From Scatomonas sp963661545 (lineage in GTDB: Bacteria > Bacillota > Clostridia > Lachnospirales > Lachnospiraceae), in contig CAVLCU010000047.1 of NCBI GenBank assembly GCA_963661545.1, positions 1-16,502 on the forward strand: a DNA stretch of 16,502 nt, written 5' to 3'. Positions 7,570 through 14,737 of the stretch are shown here, one piece after another. Every line of letters starts with the position of its first letter. The first letter of the stretch is position 1. Below the pieces are notes generated by a model. That model ran no database searches, was not told the DNA's origin, and saw only the letters and a list, made by a program, of their open reading frames with translations. The position numbers were made by a program, and so were the translations under genes.

Positions 7570-8553
7570 ATGGAGATGCTCTGCAGACCGCGCCGTCTGC
7601 GCGGAGGAGAGACCTTAAGAAAGATGGTTCGGGAGACGAGGATGGATCCCTCATCCCTTATTTATCCTCTTTTTGTCAAGGAAGGGTTAGAGGGAAAGGA
7701 GGAGATTCCCTCCATGCCCGGTCAATACCGGTACAGTCTGGAACGGTTGCCGGAGAAGCTGGAGGAATTGGCCGGGGCGGGAGTGGGAAGTGTCATGCTG
7801 TTTGGCATACCGGCCAGCAAGGATCCGGTGGGTTCCGGTGCTTATGCGCAGGAGGGGATCATTCAAAGGGCTTTGGCCAGAGCTAAGGCAGAGGTGCCGG
7901 AGCTTTATTATATTACGGATGTCTGCATGTGTGAGTATACCTCCCACGGGCATTGCGGGGTTTTGCACGGCCATGACGTGGATAATGATGGGACTCTGAA
8001 GCTGCTGGCTCAAACCGCCCTGTCTCATGCCCAGGCCGGAGCAGACATGGTAGCCCCATCCGATATGATGGATGGGCGGGTCCTGGCCATCCGCAAAAAG
8101 CTGGACGATAACGGTTTTGGCAACCTTCCGATCATGTCCTATGCGGTCAAATACGCCTCGGCCTTCTATGGTCCCTTTCGGGAGGCGGCCGGTTCGGCTC
8201 CCTCTTTCGGAGACAGGAAGACCTATCAGATGGATTATCATAACAGTCGCGAGGGACTGAAGGAGGCTCTTCTGGATCAGGAGGAAGGGGCGGATATCAT
8301 CATGGTGAAGCCGGCCATGTCCTTCCTGGATATGGTGACCAGGGTGCGAGACCTGGTTTCCCTGCCGGTGGCGGCCTACAGTGTCAGCGGGGAATATGCT
8401 ATGGTGAAGGCAGCAGCTGCCCATGACTGGATTCAGGAGGATAAGATTGTCTGTGAGATGGCAGTCTCCGCCTATCGAGCCGGTGCCCAGATCTATCTGA
8501 CCTATTATGCCCAGGAGCTGGCAGCCTTTATGAAGGAAGGGAGAATCGGATAA
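7570..8553 (+). CDS. hemB: Delta-aminolevulinic acid dehydratase (porphobilinogen synthase)
   Basis: Condenses two 5-aminolevulinate molecules into porphobilinogen. At 327 residues it has the family's normal length. DVCMCEYTSHGHCG carries C119, C121 and C129, the three-cysteine catalytic zinc site, so this is a zinc-type enzyme and not the aspartate-rich magnesium type. The two active-site lysines are K194 (SYAVKYASAFYGPFR) and K247 (IIMVKPAMSFLD). AYSVSGEYAM near the C-terminus is also typical. The ATG at 7570 follows GAGGAGAACAGGAC. Its TAA shares one base with the hemL ATG (TAATG), so the two are probably translationally coupled; together they carry glutamate-1-semialdehyde to porphobilinogen. 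Confidence 0.97.
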   Translation: MEMLCRPRRLRGGETLRKMVRETRMDPSSLIYPLFVKEGLEGKEEIPSMPGQYRYSLERLPEKLEELAGAGVGSVMLFGIPASKDPVGSGAYAQEGIIQRALARAKAEVPELYYITDVCMCEYTSHGHCGVLHGHDVDNDGTLKLLAQTALSHAQAGADMVAPSDMMDGRVLAIRKKLDDNGFGNLPIMSYAVKYASAFYGPFREAAGSAPSFGDRKTYQMDYHNSREGLKEALLDQEEGADIIMVKPAMSFLDMVTRVRDLVSLPVAAYSVSGEYAMVKAAAAHDWIQEDKIVCEMAVSAYRAGAQIYLTYYAQELAAFMKEGRIG

Positions 8554-9836
8554 TGGGAAAGTCAGAAGAATTGATGGAAAGAGCCAGAAAATATATTCCC
8601 GGCGGGGTGAATTCTCCGGTTCGGGCCTATGGAAATGTGGGTATGACTCCTCGTTTTATTCAGGGGGCTACGGGCCCTTATGTTTTTGACGCAGACGGAA
8701 GGAAGTATATTGATTATATCTGCTCCTGGGGGCCTATGATTCTGGGCCACAACCGCCAGAGAGTCCTGGATAAGGTGATTCGTGCCTGCGAGGATGGGCT
8801 CAGCTTTGGTACACCCACCCAGCGGGAGGTGGACATGGCTGAATTTATCTGCACCCATGTTCCCCATGTAGAGATGATACGGATGGTGAATTCCGGAACA
8901 GAGGCTGTGATGAGTGCCATTCGGGTCGCCCGGGGATTCACCGGTCGGGATAAAATCATCAAATTCTCCGGCTGCTATCATGGTCACAGCGATGGCCTCT
9001 TGGTGGATGCCGGATCCGGCTTGATGACCGCAGGTGTCCCTGGCAGCGCCGGTGTTCCTAAGGGCTGTGCGGCAGACACCCTGACTGCCACGTACAATGA
9101 TCTGTCCAGTGTAGACCAGCTCTTTCAAGCCAATGCGGGAGAGATTGCCGCCCTGATTGTAGAGCCGGTGGCCGCCAATATGGGAGTGGTTTTGCCCCAG
9201 GAGGGCTTTCTGGAGGGCCTAAGGGAGATTTGCACGCGAGAGGGAGCCTTGCTGATCTTTGATGAGGTGATCACCGGCTTTCGCTTAAGCTTTGGCGGTG
9301 CGGCGCAGAAATACGGCATTGTGCCGGATCTGGTAACCTATGGCAAGATCATCGGCGGCGGCATGCCTGTGGGAGCCTATGGCGGACGGCGGGAGATTAT
9401 GGAATTGGTTGCCCCCCTGGGTCCGGTATACCAAGCCGGAACCCTAAGCGGGAATCCGGTGGCCATGGCAGCAGGACTGGAACAGCTTCGAATCCTCTGG
9501 GAGCATCCGGAATATTATGAAGAATTGGAAAAGAAGGGGAAGAAGCTGTACGAAGGCATGAAGAAATTGATCAAAGCTTATGAAGTCCCCTGTACCGTGA
9601 ATTATGTGGGCTCTCTGGGCTGCCTCTTCTTCACGGAAGGTCCGGTGAATCATGATAGGGATGCCAAGGGTGCGGACACCCAGGCCTTTGCCCGCTATTT
9701 CGCCTTTATGCTGGAACATGGCATCCATCTGGCTCCCTCCCAGTTTGAGGCTATGTTCCTGTCCCAGGCCCATCAAGAAGAGCAGATAGAAGAAACCTTG
9801 CAGGTATTGGAAGCCTATTGGAAGCAAAGAGGGTAG
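8553..9836 (+). CDS. hemL: Glutamate-1-semialdehyde 2,1-aminomutase
   Basis: A PLP enzyme that converts the HemA product glutamate-1-semialdehyde to 5-aminolevulinate. The 427 residues are typical. Visible motifs are PGGVNSPVRAY (16-26), MVNSGTEAVMSAIR (111-124), GCYHGHSDGLL, FDEVITGFR (236-244) and VTYGKIIGGGMPVGAYGG. K265 in the last motif is the expected PLP lysine. The VNSPVRAY opening separates it from generic class-III aminotransferases. With hemA it shows that the C5 route to ALA is used, as expected outside alphaproteobacteria. The gene overlaps hemB by one base and ends 3 nt before rnhA. Confidence 0.97.
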   Translation: MGKSEELMERARKYIPGGVNSPVRAYGNVGMTPRFIQGATGPYVFDADGRKYIDYICSWGPMILGHNRQRVLDKVIRACEDGLSFGTPTQREVDMAEFICTHVPHVEMIRMVNSGTEAVMSAIRVARGFTGRDKIIKFSGCYHGHSDGLLVDAGSGLMTAGVPGSAGVPKGCAADTLTATYNDLSSVDQLFQANAGEIAALIVEPVAANMGVVLPQEGFLEGLREICTREGALLIFDEVITGFRLSFGGAAQKYGIVPDLVTYGKIIGGGMPVGAYGGRREIMELVAPLGPVYQAGTLSGNPVAMAAGLEQLRILWEHPEYYEELEKKGKKLYEGMKKLIKAYEVPCTVNYVGSLGCLFFTEGPVNHDRDAKGADTQAFARYFAFMLEHGIHLAPSQFEAMFLSQAHQEEQIEETLQVLEAYWKQRG

Positions 9837-9839
9837 AAC

Positions 9840-10313
9840 ATGTTAGTGGAAATCTATACGGACGGGGCCGCCAGGGGCAACCCGGAGGGCCCTGGTGGTT
9901 ATGGCTGTGTGCTGCAGTATAGGGATAAAATGGGTAAACTTCATGAAAAGGAGCTGTCCCAGGGCTATGTCCGCACCACCAACAATCGCATGGAATTGAT
10001 GGCGGCCATCGCAGGTTTGGAGGCTCTGCTGCGGCCCTGCCAGGTTCGGCTCTATTCGGATTCCAGATACCTGGTGGACACCTTCAATCTGCATTGGATC
10101 GATTCCTGGCAGAAAAAAGGCTGGAAACGGGGCAAGAATGAGCCGGTGAAGAATGTAGATCTGTGGAAACGCCTGCTAAAGGCCAAGGAACCCCACCAGG
10201 TAACCTTTTGCTGGGTCAAGGGACACGATGGACATCCTTTGAATGAACGATGTGATGCCCTGGCTACCGGAGCAGCGGATGGCAGCGATCTTCTGGTGGA
10301 TCCGGGAGTCTGA
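9840..10313 (+). CDS. rnhA: Ribonuclease HI
   Basis: Cleaves the RNA strand of RNA-DNA hybrids, for example R-loops, Okazaki primers and misincorporated ribonucleotides. It has 157 residues with the complete catalytic set D8 (IYTDGAARGNPG-like loop), E52 (TTNNRMELMAA), D74 (LYSDSRYL) and D139 (NERCDALA), plus H129 in the WVKGHDGHP loop. The basic handle region IDSWQKKGWKRGKN is present, so this is the E. coli-type HI enzyme rather than the archaeal-like form. The ATG lies only 3 nt after the hemL stop, so it must share its transcript. No functional tie to tetrapyrroles is known to me. Confidence 0.95.
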   Translation: MLVEIYTDGAARGNPEGPGGYGCVLQYRDKMGKLHEKELSQGYVRTTNNRMELMAAIAGLEALLRPCQVRLYSDSRYLVDTFNLHWIDSWQKKGWKRGKNEPVKNVDLWKRLLKAKEPHQVTFCWVKGHDGHPLNERCDALATGAADGSDLLVDPGV

Positions 10314-10388
10314 CAGGAAGGAATTAGGGATGCGGATGGGAAGGGTCCCCTTTGGCAGGGATAAGGGTTCCGGAAAGAGAAGAAAAAC

Positions 10389-10394
10389 AGGAGG
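10389..10394 (+). promoter_or_regulatory. Ribosome binding site that fixes the tyrS start
   Basis: A perfect AGGAGG lies 8 nt before the ATG at 10403. It decides in favour of MKIYDELVARGL over an in-frame TTG at 10352 that would add 17 residues with no family resemblance. Confidence 0.8.
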
Positions 10395-10402
10395 AAATAC
10401 CT

Positions 10403-11629
10403 ATGAAAATTTATGATGAATTGGTTGCCCGTGGGCTGATTGCCCAGGTCACGGACGAGAAGGAAATTCGGGAATTGGTGGACAATGGGAAGGCAGTCTT
10501 TTATATTGGCTTTGATCCTACGGCGGATAGTCTGCACGTGGGTCATTTTATGGCCTTGTGCCTGATGAAGCGGCTGCAGATGGCCGGCAATCAGCCCATT
10601 GCCCTGATTGGAGGAGGGACAGGCATGATTGGGGATCCCTCCGGTCGGTCTGACATGCGGCAAATGATGACCCCGGAGACCATCCAGCACAATTGCGATT
10701 GCTTTAAGAAGCAGATGAGTCGTTTCATTGATTTCTCTGAAGGAAAGGCCATGATGGTGAATAATGCGGAATGGCTGCTGGATCTGAATTATGTGGAATT
10801 CATTCGGGAGATCGGCCCCCATTTCTCTGTCAATCAGATGCTGCGGGCTGAGTGCTACAAGCAGAGGATGGAGAAGGGTTTAAGCTTTCTGGAATTCAAC
10901 TACATGTTGATGCAAAGCTATGATTTCTATGAACTGTTCCAGCGCTACAACTGCAACATGCAATTTGGAGGGGATGACCAGTGGAGCAATATGCTGGGAG
11001 GAACGGAACTGATCCGCCGCAAGCTTCACAAGGATGCCTATGCCATGACCATTAATCTGCTGTTGAATTCTGAGGGGAAGAAGATGGGTAAGACCCAATC
11101 CGGAGCCGTATGGCTGGATCCGGACAAGACCTCTCCCTTCGAATTCTACCAATACTGGAGAAATGTGGCAGATGCAGATGTACTGAAGTGCCTGCGGATG
11201 CTGACCTTCCTTCCCCTGGAGCAGATTGAAGAGATGGATCAATGGGAAGGCAGCCAGTTGAACAAGGCCAAGGAAATCCTGGCTTACCAGCTTACAGCCC
11301 TGGTGCACGGAGAGGAAGAGGCCAGGAAAGCAGATGCCGGAGCCAAGGCTCTCTTTGCAGGCAGCGGAGATGAAGCCCATATGCCCAGCCTGGCCTTGAA
11401 GGAGGAGGATTTTACCGAGGGCGCCATTGATCTGATTTCCCTGTTGGTGAAGGCAGAATTGGTCAAAACCCGGTCTGAGGGACGCAGAGCCATAGAGCAG
11501 GGAGGGGTGTCCATCAATGGAGAGAAGATCACGGATCTGAAGCACCAGCTTACCCGGGAGGACCTGGGTCAGGAGGGCGTCCTGCTGAAAAGAGGAAAAA
11601 AGAATTTTAAAAAGATTTGCCTGCTTTAA
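10403..11629 (+). CDS. tyrS: Tyrosyl-tRNA synthetase
   Basis: A class I aminoacyl-tRNA synthetase that charges tRNA(Tyr). The protein has 408 residues from the chosen ATG. The HIGH-type motif is HVGH (45-48, after PTADSL). GGDDQWSN (189-196) fits the tyrosine/ATP pocket. The KMSKS-type loop is KMGKT (227-231), followed by SGAVWLDP. The C-terminal part from about residue 340 is an S4-like RNA-binding domain (VKTRSEGRRAIEQGGVSING). The 89-nt gap after rnhA shows no T-box leader, promoter or terminator that I can recognise, so tyrS may be read through from the tetrapyrrole operon. Confidence 0.96.
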   Translation: MKIYDELVARGLIAQVTDEKEIRELVDNGKAVFYIGFDPTADSLHVGHFMALCLMKRLQMAGNQPIALIGGGTGMIGDPSGRSDMRQMMTPETIQHNCDCFKKQMSRFIDFSEGKAMMVNNAEWLLDLNYVEFIREIGPHFSVNQMLRAECYKQRMEKGLSFLEFNYMLMQSYDFYELFQRYNCNMQFGGDDQWSNMLGGTELIRRKLHKDAYAMTINLLLNSEGKKMGKTQSGAVWLDPDKTSPFEFYQYWRNVADADVLKCLRMLTFLPLEQIEEMDQWEGSQLNKAKEILAYQLTALVHGEEEARKADAGAKALFAGSGDEAHMPSLALKEEDFTEGAIDLISLLVKAELVKTRSEGRRAIEQGGVSINGEKITDLKHQLTREDLGQEGVLLKRGKKNFKKICLL

Positions 11630-11645
11630 GCACTTGTGCTATGAT
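11617..11645 (+). promoter_or_regulatory. Predicted sigma-A promoter of alaS with extended -10
   Basis: The -35 TTGCCT (11617-11622) and -10 TATGAT (11640-11645) are 17 nt apart. TGC directly before the -10 makes an extended -10 element. The promoter starts inside the last codons of tyrS and would begin transcription near 11652, giving a leader of about 30 nt. The arms AGCAC and GTGCT form a short inverted repeat (11629-11640) in the spacer. Confidence 0.65.
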
Positions 11646-11680
11646 GAAAGACAGACTATTTTAGCTTTTGGAGGAATGTC

Positions 11681-14317
11681 ATGAAAACATATGGCGTGAA
11701 CGAACTGCGGAGAATGTTCCTGGAATTTTTCGAAAGCAAGGGACATCTGGCGATGAAGAGCTTTTCCCTTGTTCCGCAGAATGATAAGAGCCTTCTGCTG
11801 ATTAATTCCGGTATGGCTCCGCTGAAGCCTTATTTTACAGGTGCAGAGATCCCACCTCGAAGAAGGGTGACCACCTGCCAGAAGTGTATTCGTACCGGAG
11901 ATATTGAAAATGTAGGCAAGACGGCTCGTCACGGCACTTTCTTTGAGATGCTGGGCAACTTTTCCTTTGGAGATTATTTCAAAAGAGAAGCCATTCACTG
12001 GTCTTGGGAATTTCTGACGGAGGTGATTGGCCTGGATGCCCAGCGGCTCTATCCTTCCATCTATTTGGAGGATGAGGAGGCCTTCGATATCTGGAACAAG
12101 GAGATTGGAATTCCTGCAGATCGGATCTTCCGCTTTGGCAAGGAGGATAACTTCTGGGAACATGGCAGCGGCCCCTGCGGCCCTTGTTCGGAGATCTATT
12201 ATGACCGGGGAGAGCGGTATGGCTGCGGACAAGCCGGCTGTACGGTGGGCTGTGACTGTGACCGCTATATGGAGGTGTGGAATAACGTCTTTACCCAATT
12301 TGATAACGATGGGGAAGGGCATTATACGGAGCTGGAGCAGAAGAATATCGACACCGGCATGGGGCTGGAGCGACTGGCGGTGGTGGTTCAGGACGTGGAT
12401 TCCATCTTCGATGTAGATACCATTCAGGCTCTGCGCAACAAGGTCTGCCAGATCGCCGGCAAGGAATATCACCAGGATCACGAGACCGATGTGTCCATCC
12501 GGCTGATCACTGATCATATTCGTTCCGCCACCTTCATGATTTCCGATGGGATTATGCCCACCAATGAGGGGAGAGGTTATGTCCTTCGCCGTCTGATCCG
12601 ACGGGCAGCCCGTCATGGGCGTCTGCTGGGCATCGATCGCCTCTTTCTGTCGGAATTGGCCGCTTCTGTCATCGAGGGAAGCAAGGACGGTTATCCGGAG
12701 CTGGAGGAGAAGAAGGAATTCATTTTCAAGGTGCTTTACAATGAAGAAAGCCAATTTAATAAGACCATTGACCAGGGACTGCGGATCCTGAATGATCTGG
12801 AGCTGAAGCTCGGTCAGACAGGGACAAAGATCCTGGCCGGAGCCGATGCCTTCAAGCTCTACGATACCTATGGATTCCCCCTGGATTTGACCAGGGAGAT
12901 TCTGGAGGAGAAGGGGTATTCCATCGATGAGAAGGCCTTCCAGGCTTGCATGAAGGAACAGCAGGATCGCGCCAGAAAGGCGCGGGAGACCACCAATTAT
13001 ATGGGGGCCGACGCTACGGTTTATGATCAGATTGACCCTGCCATTACCTCCTGTTTCGTAGGATATGAACAGTTGGAATGCAATTCAGAGATTCGGATTC
13101 TGGCCGGGGAGGAAGAATTGAAGGATTCCCTGATGGAAGGAGAAAAGGGAACGATTTTGGTTCATCAAACCCCCTTTTATGCTACCATGGGCGGTCAGCA
13201 AGGGGATGTGGGTATCATCGAAAATGAAAATGGCATCTTCCAGGTGGAGGATACCATTAAGCTGCGAGGAGACAGATATGGCCATGTGGGTTATATGCGT
13301 TCCGGCATGCTGACCAAGGGGGAGGCAGTGAAGCTGAAGGTCAATGCCCTGGCCAGACAGAATACGGAGAAGAACCACAGTGCCACCCATTTGCTGCAGA
13401 AGGCTTTGAAGACGGTTCTGGGTTCCCATGTAGAGCAAAAGGGCTCTTTGGTGGCGCCCAACCGCCTGCGTTTTGATTTCGCTCATTTTCAGGCTATGAC
13501 CAGAGAGGAGCTGAAGGCAGTAGAGGATCTGGTCAATCAGGAAATTGCCAGCCACCTGCCGGTTCGCACGGATATCATGTCTTTGGAGGAGGCCAAGAAG
13601 ACCGGCGCCATGGCTTTGTTTGGGGAGAAATACGCAGATGAAGTCCGAGTGGTCTCCATGGGTGATTTTTCCAAGGAACTCTGTGGAGGAACCCATGTGG
13701 GCAATACCGGGGAGATCCTGCTCTTCAAGATTCTGTCAGAATCCGGAATTGCTGCCGGGGTGCGCAGGATTGAAGCCCTCACCGGTCAGGGGGTCATTGC
13801 CTACTATCAGAAGCAGGAGGGACTCCTGCAGGAAGCAGCGGCAGCTTTGAAGACGATTCCGGAGGAAGTGACGGACAAGATCGGTCATCTGCAGGCGGAA
13901 TTGAAGACCTTGCACAGTGAGAACGAATCCTTGAAGAGCAAGCTGGCCCAGGGAGCCCTGGGGGACGTATCGGATCAGATTGTCACGGTAAAAGGGGTCA
14001 AGCTCTTGGCTGCTGCGGTTCCGGATCTGGATATGAACGCCCTAAGAGAGCTGGGAGATCAGATGAAGGAGAAGCTGGGACAGGGTGTAGTGGTACTGGC
14101 TTCCGCCAAGGAGGGCAAGGTGAGCCTTCTGGCTATGGTCACGGAGGAGGCCCAAAAGGCCGGCGCCCATGCCGGGAATCTGGTGAAGGCAGTGGCAGCT
14201 ATGGTAGGTGGCGGCGGAGGCGGTCGTCCCAATATGGCCCAGGCCGGAGGCAAGAATCCGGAGAAGATTCCCGAGGCCATTGCCAAGGTTCCGGAGATTT
14301 TGGAGGGGCAGTTGTAA
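11681..14317 (+). CDS. alaS: Alanyl-tRNA synthetase
   Basis: A class II synthetase that charges tRNA(Ala) and edits mischarged Ser or Gly. The 878 residues match the bacterial standard. The N-terminal aminoacylation domain opens with RRMFLEFFESKGHLAMKS and contains TTCQKCIRTGDIENVG, HGTFFEMLGNFSFGDYFK and GMGLERLAVV. The editing domain carries the zinc-binding pair H566/H570 (NHSATHLL) and C668/H672 (LCGGTH). A coiled segment (about 705-755) leads into the C-Ala oligomerisation/tRNA-elbow domain, which ends with a Gly-rich GGGGGGRPNMAQAGG stretch. GGAGG lies just before the ATG. It has its own predicted promoter; the leader is too short for a T-box riboswitch, which controls alaS in some Firmicutes. 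Confidence 0.98.
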   Translation: MKTYGVNELRRMFLEFFESKGHLAMKSFSLVPQNDKSLLLINSGMAPLKPYFTGAEIPPRRRVTTCQKCIRTGDIENVGKTARHGTFFEMLGNFSFGDYFKREAIHWSWEFLTEVIGLDAQRLYPSIYLEDEEAFDIWNKEIGIPADRIFRFGKEDNFWEHGSGPCGPCSEIYYDRGERYGCGQAGCTVGCDCDRYMEVWNNVFTQFDNDGEGHYTELEQKNIDTGMGLERLAVVVQDVDSIFDVDTIQALRNKVCQIAGKEYHQDHETDVSIRLITDHIRSATFMISDGIMPTNEGRGYVLRRLIRRAARHGRLLGIDRLFLSELAASVIEGSKDGYPELEEKKEFIFKVLYNEESQFNKTIDQGLRILNDLELKLGQTGTKILAGADAFKLYDTYGFPLDLTREILEEKGYSIDEKAFQACMKEQQDRARKARETTNYMGADATVYDQIDPAITSCFVGYEQLECNSEIRILAGEEELKDSLMEGEKGTILVHQTPFYATMGGQQGDVGIIENENGIFQVEDTIKLRGDRYGHVGYMRSGMLTKGEAVKLKVNALARQNTEKNHSATHLLQKALKTVLGSHVEQKGSLVAPNRLRFDFAHFQAMTREELKAVEDLVNQEIASHLPVRTDIMSLEEAKKTGAMALFGEKYADEVRVVSMGDFSKELCGGTHVGNTGEILLFKILSESGIAAGVRRIEALTGQGVIAYYQKQEGLLQEAAAALKTIPEEVTDKIGHLQAELKTLHSENESLKSKLAQGALGDVSDQIVTVKGVKLLAAAVPDLDMNALRELGDQMKEKLGQGVVVLASAKEGKVSLLAMVTEEAQKAGAHAGNLVKAVAAMVGGGGGGRPNMAQAGGKNPEKIPEAIAKVPEILEGQL

Positions 14318-14335
14318 AATATCTTCCAAAAGCTG

Positions 14336-14363
14336 TTGACGAATCCTGAAAATCTGCTATAAT
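14336..14363 (+). promoter_or_regulatory. Predicted strong sigma-A promoter of rpsU
   Basis: The -35 TTGACG (14336-14341) and the consensus -10 TATAAT (14358-14363) are separated by 16 nt. TGC before the -10 forms an extended -10. Transcription would start near 14370, leaving a leader of about 70 nt that holds an inverted repeat. No terminator is evident between alaS and this promoter, so some alaS read-through is possible. Confidence 0.8.
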
Positions 14364-14389
14364 CAGTGTAGTGCAGAAAAATACCCAAA

Positions 14390-14418
14390 CAGTTGTATTT
14401 AAGCACAATCTACAACTG
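14390..14418 (+). promoter_or_regulatory. Inverted repeat in the rpsU leader next to the Shine-Dalgarno sequence
   Basis: CAGTTGTA (14390-14397) is perfectly complementary to TACAACTG (14411-14418), with a 13-nt A/T-rich loop. The 3' arm ends on the first G of the purine tract GGAGGGAGG (14418-14426), the likely ribosome contact for rpsU. Folded in the mRNA, it would sit directly against the ribosome binding site and could modulate initiation. Whether it is regulatory, for example an S21 feedback site, is inference. Confidence 0.55.
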
Positions 14419-14440
14419 GAGGGAGGTTAGGTGTGAGAAG

Positions 14441-14617
14441 ATGTCGAATGTAATCGTAAAAGAGAACGAGACACTGGATAGCGCTTTACGCAGATTTAAA
14501 CGCAGCTGTGCAAAGGCCGGTATCCAGCAGGAGATCCGCAAGAGAGAGCATTACGAGAAGCCAAGTGTTCGTCGTAAGAAGAAATCCGAAGCGGCAAGAA
14601 AGCGTAGATATAGTTAA
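14441..14617 (+). CDS. rpsU: Small ribosomal subunit protein S21 (bS21)
   Basis: A 58-residue, very basic protein of the 30S platform, near the 3' end of 16S rRNA. It has the family pattern MSNVIVKENETLDSALRRFKRSC split by nothing, a middle KREHYEKPSVRRKKK and an Arg/Lys-rich tail ending RKRRYS. The ATG at 14441 gives the canonical start; an in-frame TTG at 14393 would add 16 residues unlike S21 and read through the leader hairpin. The spacing from the GGAGGGAGG tract (14418-14426) to the ATG is long (14 nt), which is odd for a highly expressed gene. It has its own promoter and a factor-independent terminator, so it is probably a monocistronic unit. Confidence 0.97.
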   Translation: MSNVIVKENETLDSALRRFKRSCAKAGIQQEIRKREHYEKPSVRRKKKSEAARKRRYS

Positions 14618-14625
14618 TGTGCCTG

Positions 14626-14655
14626 AAAAGCCTTGACATTTGTCAAGGCTTTTTT
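14626..14655 (+). terminator. Rho-independent terminator of rpsU
   Basis: A 12-bp stem pairs AAAAGCCTTGAC (14626-14637) with GTCAAGGCTTTT (14642-14653) around a 4-nt loop (ATTT). The T tract covers 14650-14655. It begins 8 nt after the rpsU stop. The 5' arm and loop also contain the TTGACA of the downstream cls promoter. Confidence 0.9.
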
Positions 14656-14662
14656 GTATAAT
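14633..14662 (+). promoter_or_regulatory. Predicted consensus promoter of cls embedded in the rpsU terminator
   Basis: A perfect -35 TTGACA (14633-14638) and a perfect -10 TATAAT (14657-14662) are 18 nt apart, one more than the optimum. The spacer consists of the terminator's 3' arm and T tract. Transcription would start near 14669, giving a leader of about 70 nt before the cls ATG at 14738. Confidence 0.7.
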
Positions 14663-14737
14663 GATCTCTCATTTGTGGCAGCTTTGCCCCAAGGCGGCAG
14701 GGGGCCATCCGGATTTCGCAGCAGGAGAGTATAGAAG

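Noticed and set aside
10352..10402. TTG start extending tyrS by 17 residues
   Set aside because: The perfect AGGAGG at 10389-10394 lies within the extension and serves the ATG at 10403, which gives the normal family start.
10314..10402. Possible T-box leader or promoter before tyrS
   Set aside because: The stretch is only 89 nt, shows no T-box consensus (AGGGTGGNACCGCG-like) or terminator, and no acceptable -35/-10 pair.
11639..12754. Antisense open frame (371 codons) opposite alaS, and a similar one (358 codons) opposite hemA at 3221-4297
   Set aside because: Both mirror strongly conserved sense genes, lack family resemblance and arise from codon bias in this GC range.
14684..14705. Hairpin GCCCC/GGGGC in the cls leader
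   Set aside because: A five-base stem with a 10-nt loop and no T tract or other context; it may be chance.
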